A stretch of DNA of 5,737 nt from an archaeon (GTDB lineage Archaea; Thermoplasmatota; Thermoplasmata; Methanomassiliicoccales; Methanomethylophilaceae). Location: assembly GCA_024399225.1 (NCBI GenBank), contig JAKSHV010000079.1, positions 1 through 5,737 on the forward strand, read 5' to 3'. The notes beneath the pieces are model-generated. The model worked only from the letters and a program-made list of their open reading frames with translations, searched no databases and was not told the origin of the DNA. The position numbers and the translations under genes were made by a program. Shown here one piece after another: positions 5,124-5,737 of the stretch (within the stretch, counting starts at the first letter, position 1; each line of letters begins with the position of its first letter).

Positions 5124-5737
5124 TCAGAACAGTTTCTGCTTGGAGTTGTCGACGCCGACGATCTCCGCGTTTCCGCCCTCAAGGGTGAAGAATGCGATCT
5201 TGAGACCGTTTGCCTTGTACATGGCGGCGATCTGGGGGATGGCGGCCTCGAATGCTGCATCGAACCTGGGGTCCTCGTAGAAGACTGCGTTTCCGTCCCA
5301 CCTGAGGAAGGACATTCCCATGGAAGCGAGGATCTCGCACTTGGGGTTGGCCTGGAGCTGGGCGTAGACGTCCTTGAAGGTTCCGACTGCGAAGTAGACC
5401 TTTCCGTCGAAGAAGCACTTGAATCCTAGGATCCTCATCCTGGGCTGTGCACCGTCGGTGGTGGCAAGGGTGAAGACCTTTGCCTCGTCGAGGATTCCGT
5501 CGATCTGCTCCATGGGAGTGAGTCCGAAGTTGTCGTCGACGAGCTGTTTGATCCATTCCTTCTCATCCTTGGAGACCTCTCCGTCGATGGCGCATACAAG
5601 GAGGCAGACGGAGATGATGGCGGTCTTGAGTTCCTCGGAAACGACTCCGAGAAGGTCGATCATGAGATCAACGGTCTTCTTGTACTGCTCGGGGTTGTCG
5701 AGACCGGACTGTTTGAAGATTGCGAGTGCCTCGTCGT
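5124..5737 (-). CDS. TerB-like domain fused to pyridoxamine 5'-phosphate oxidase-like flavin-binding barrel (5' end outside window)
   Basis: 203 residues are visible; the frame runs open through the right edge, so the N-terminus is missing. Visible residues 34-72 resemble a TerB-type helical domain: a hydrophobic helix, then CAIDGEVSKDEKEWIKQL (48-65), with the acidic DGE that is typical of the family. From about 75 to the end runs an FMN-binding split barrel: ILDEAKVFTLATTDGAQPRMR (81-101), FDGKVYFAVGTFKDVYAQLQANPKCEI (109-135), then the WDGNAVF strand. This order matches small pyridoxamine 5'-phosphate oxidase-like proteins found in anaerobes, which are usually flavin-dependent reductases or FMN-binding proteins of unknown substrate. 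A standalone barrel could start at Met75 (5513), but no promoter or ribosome binding site precedes it and the upstream codons are clearly coding, so one fused protein is more likely. The TerB-like assignment is less certain than the barrel. Confidence 0.85.
   Translation of the reverse strand, partial: DEALAIFKQSGLDNPEQYKKTVDLMIDLLGVVSEELKTAIISVCLLVCAIDGEVSKDEKEWIKQLVDDNFGLTPMEQIDGILDEAKVFTLATTDGAQPRMRILGFKCFFDGKVYFAVGTFKDVYAQLQANPKCEILASMGMSFLRWDGNAVFYEDPRFDAAFEAAIPQIAAMYKANGLKIAFFTLEGGNAEIVGVDNSKQKLF

Noticed and set aside
4766..5260. A 164-codon minus-strand frame spanning the small-protein gene promoter and the end of the flavin-barrel gene
   Set aside because: It is Ser/Arg/Pro-rich out-of-frame translation that crosses a hairpin and a TATA box; the overlapping frames have proper starts and domain patterns.
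1..5737. CRISPR array, tRNA, rRNA, insertion sequence or attachment site
   Set aside because: No spaced direct repeats, no cloverleaf or rRNA-like stretch, and no transposase or integrase sequence was seen on either strand; nearly all bases lie within the listed genes.

Overview
The window looks like a piece of an archaeal chromosome. The strongest evidence is a complete 58-residue RNA polymerase subunit K (RpoK, the archaeal counterpart of eukaryotic Rpb6). Archaeal-type TATA boxes also stand about 25-32 bases (39 for rpoK) upstream of the chosen starts. Several transcripts appear leaderless or nearly so, and a Shine-Dalgarno site is clear for the gene inside an operon. Compact gene packing, balanced base composition, a secreted protein family I do not recognise and a Firmicutes-like amino acid transporter would fit a host-associated Thermoplasmata archaeon such as Methanomassiliicoccales. 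That placement is a guess from gene style, not something the sequence proves.

All genes lie on the minus strand, so transcription runs from high to low coordinates. At the right edge is the C-terminal part of a protein that joins a TerB-like helical domain to a flavin-binding split barrel (5124-5737, cut by the window end). Next comes a two-gene unit: a small protein of unknown function (4668-5060), then an ElaA-family GNAT acetyltransferase (4218-4655) 12 bases downstream. The centre is a two-gene ABC importer operon. It contains a 725-residue fusion of two substrate-binding domains and a HisM/GlnP-type permease (1971-4148), overlapping by 11 bases with its GlnQ/HisP-type ATPase (1229-1981). 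Then comes rpoK alone with its own promoter (978-1154), and finally an orphan exported protein with an N-terminal membrane segment (20-892).

The two transporter genes together encode a complete polar amino acid importer with the architecture of lactococcal GlnPQ. The intergenic gaps are short. Three hold a G/C-rich hairpin directly followed by the next gene's AT-rich TATA element, so the end of one transcript and the start of the next share the same few dozen bases.

I do not see a CRISPR array, mobile element, tRNA, rRNA or obvious new defence system. The most interesting points are the binding-domain/permease fusion with an apparently altered second binding domain, the TerB-like/flavin-barrel fusion, and the compact terminator-promoter junctions. 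No stretch over about 80 bases lacks a gene.
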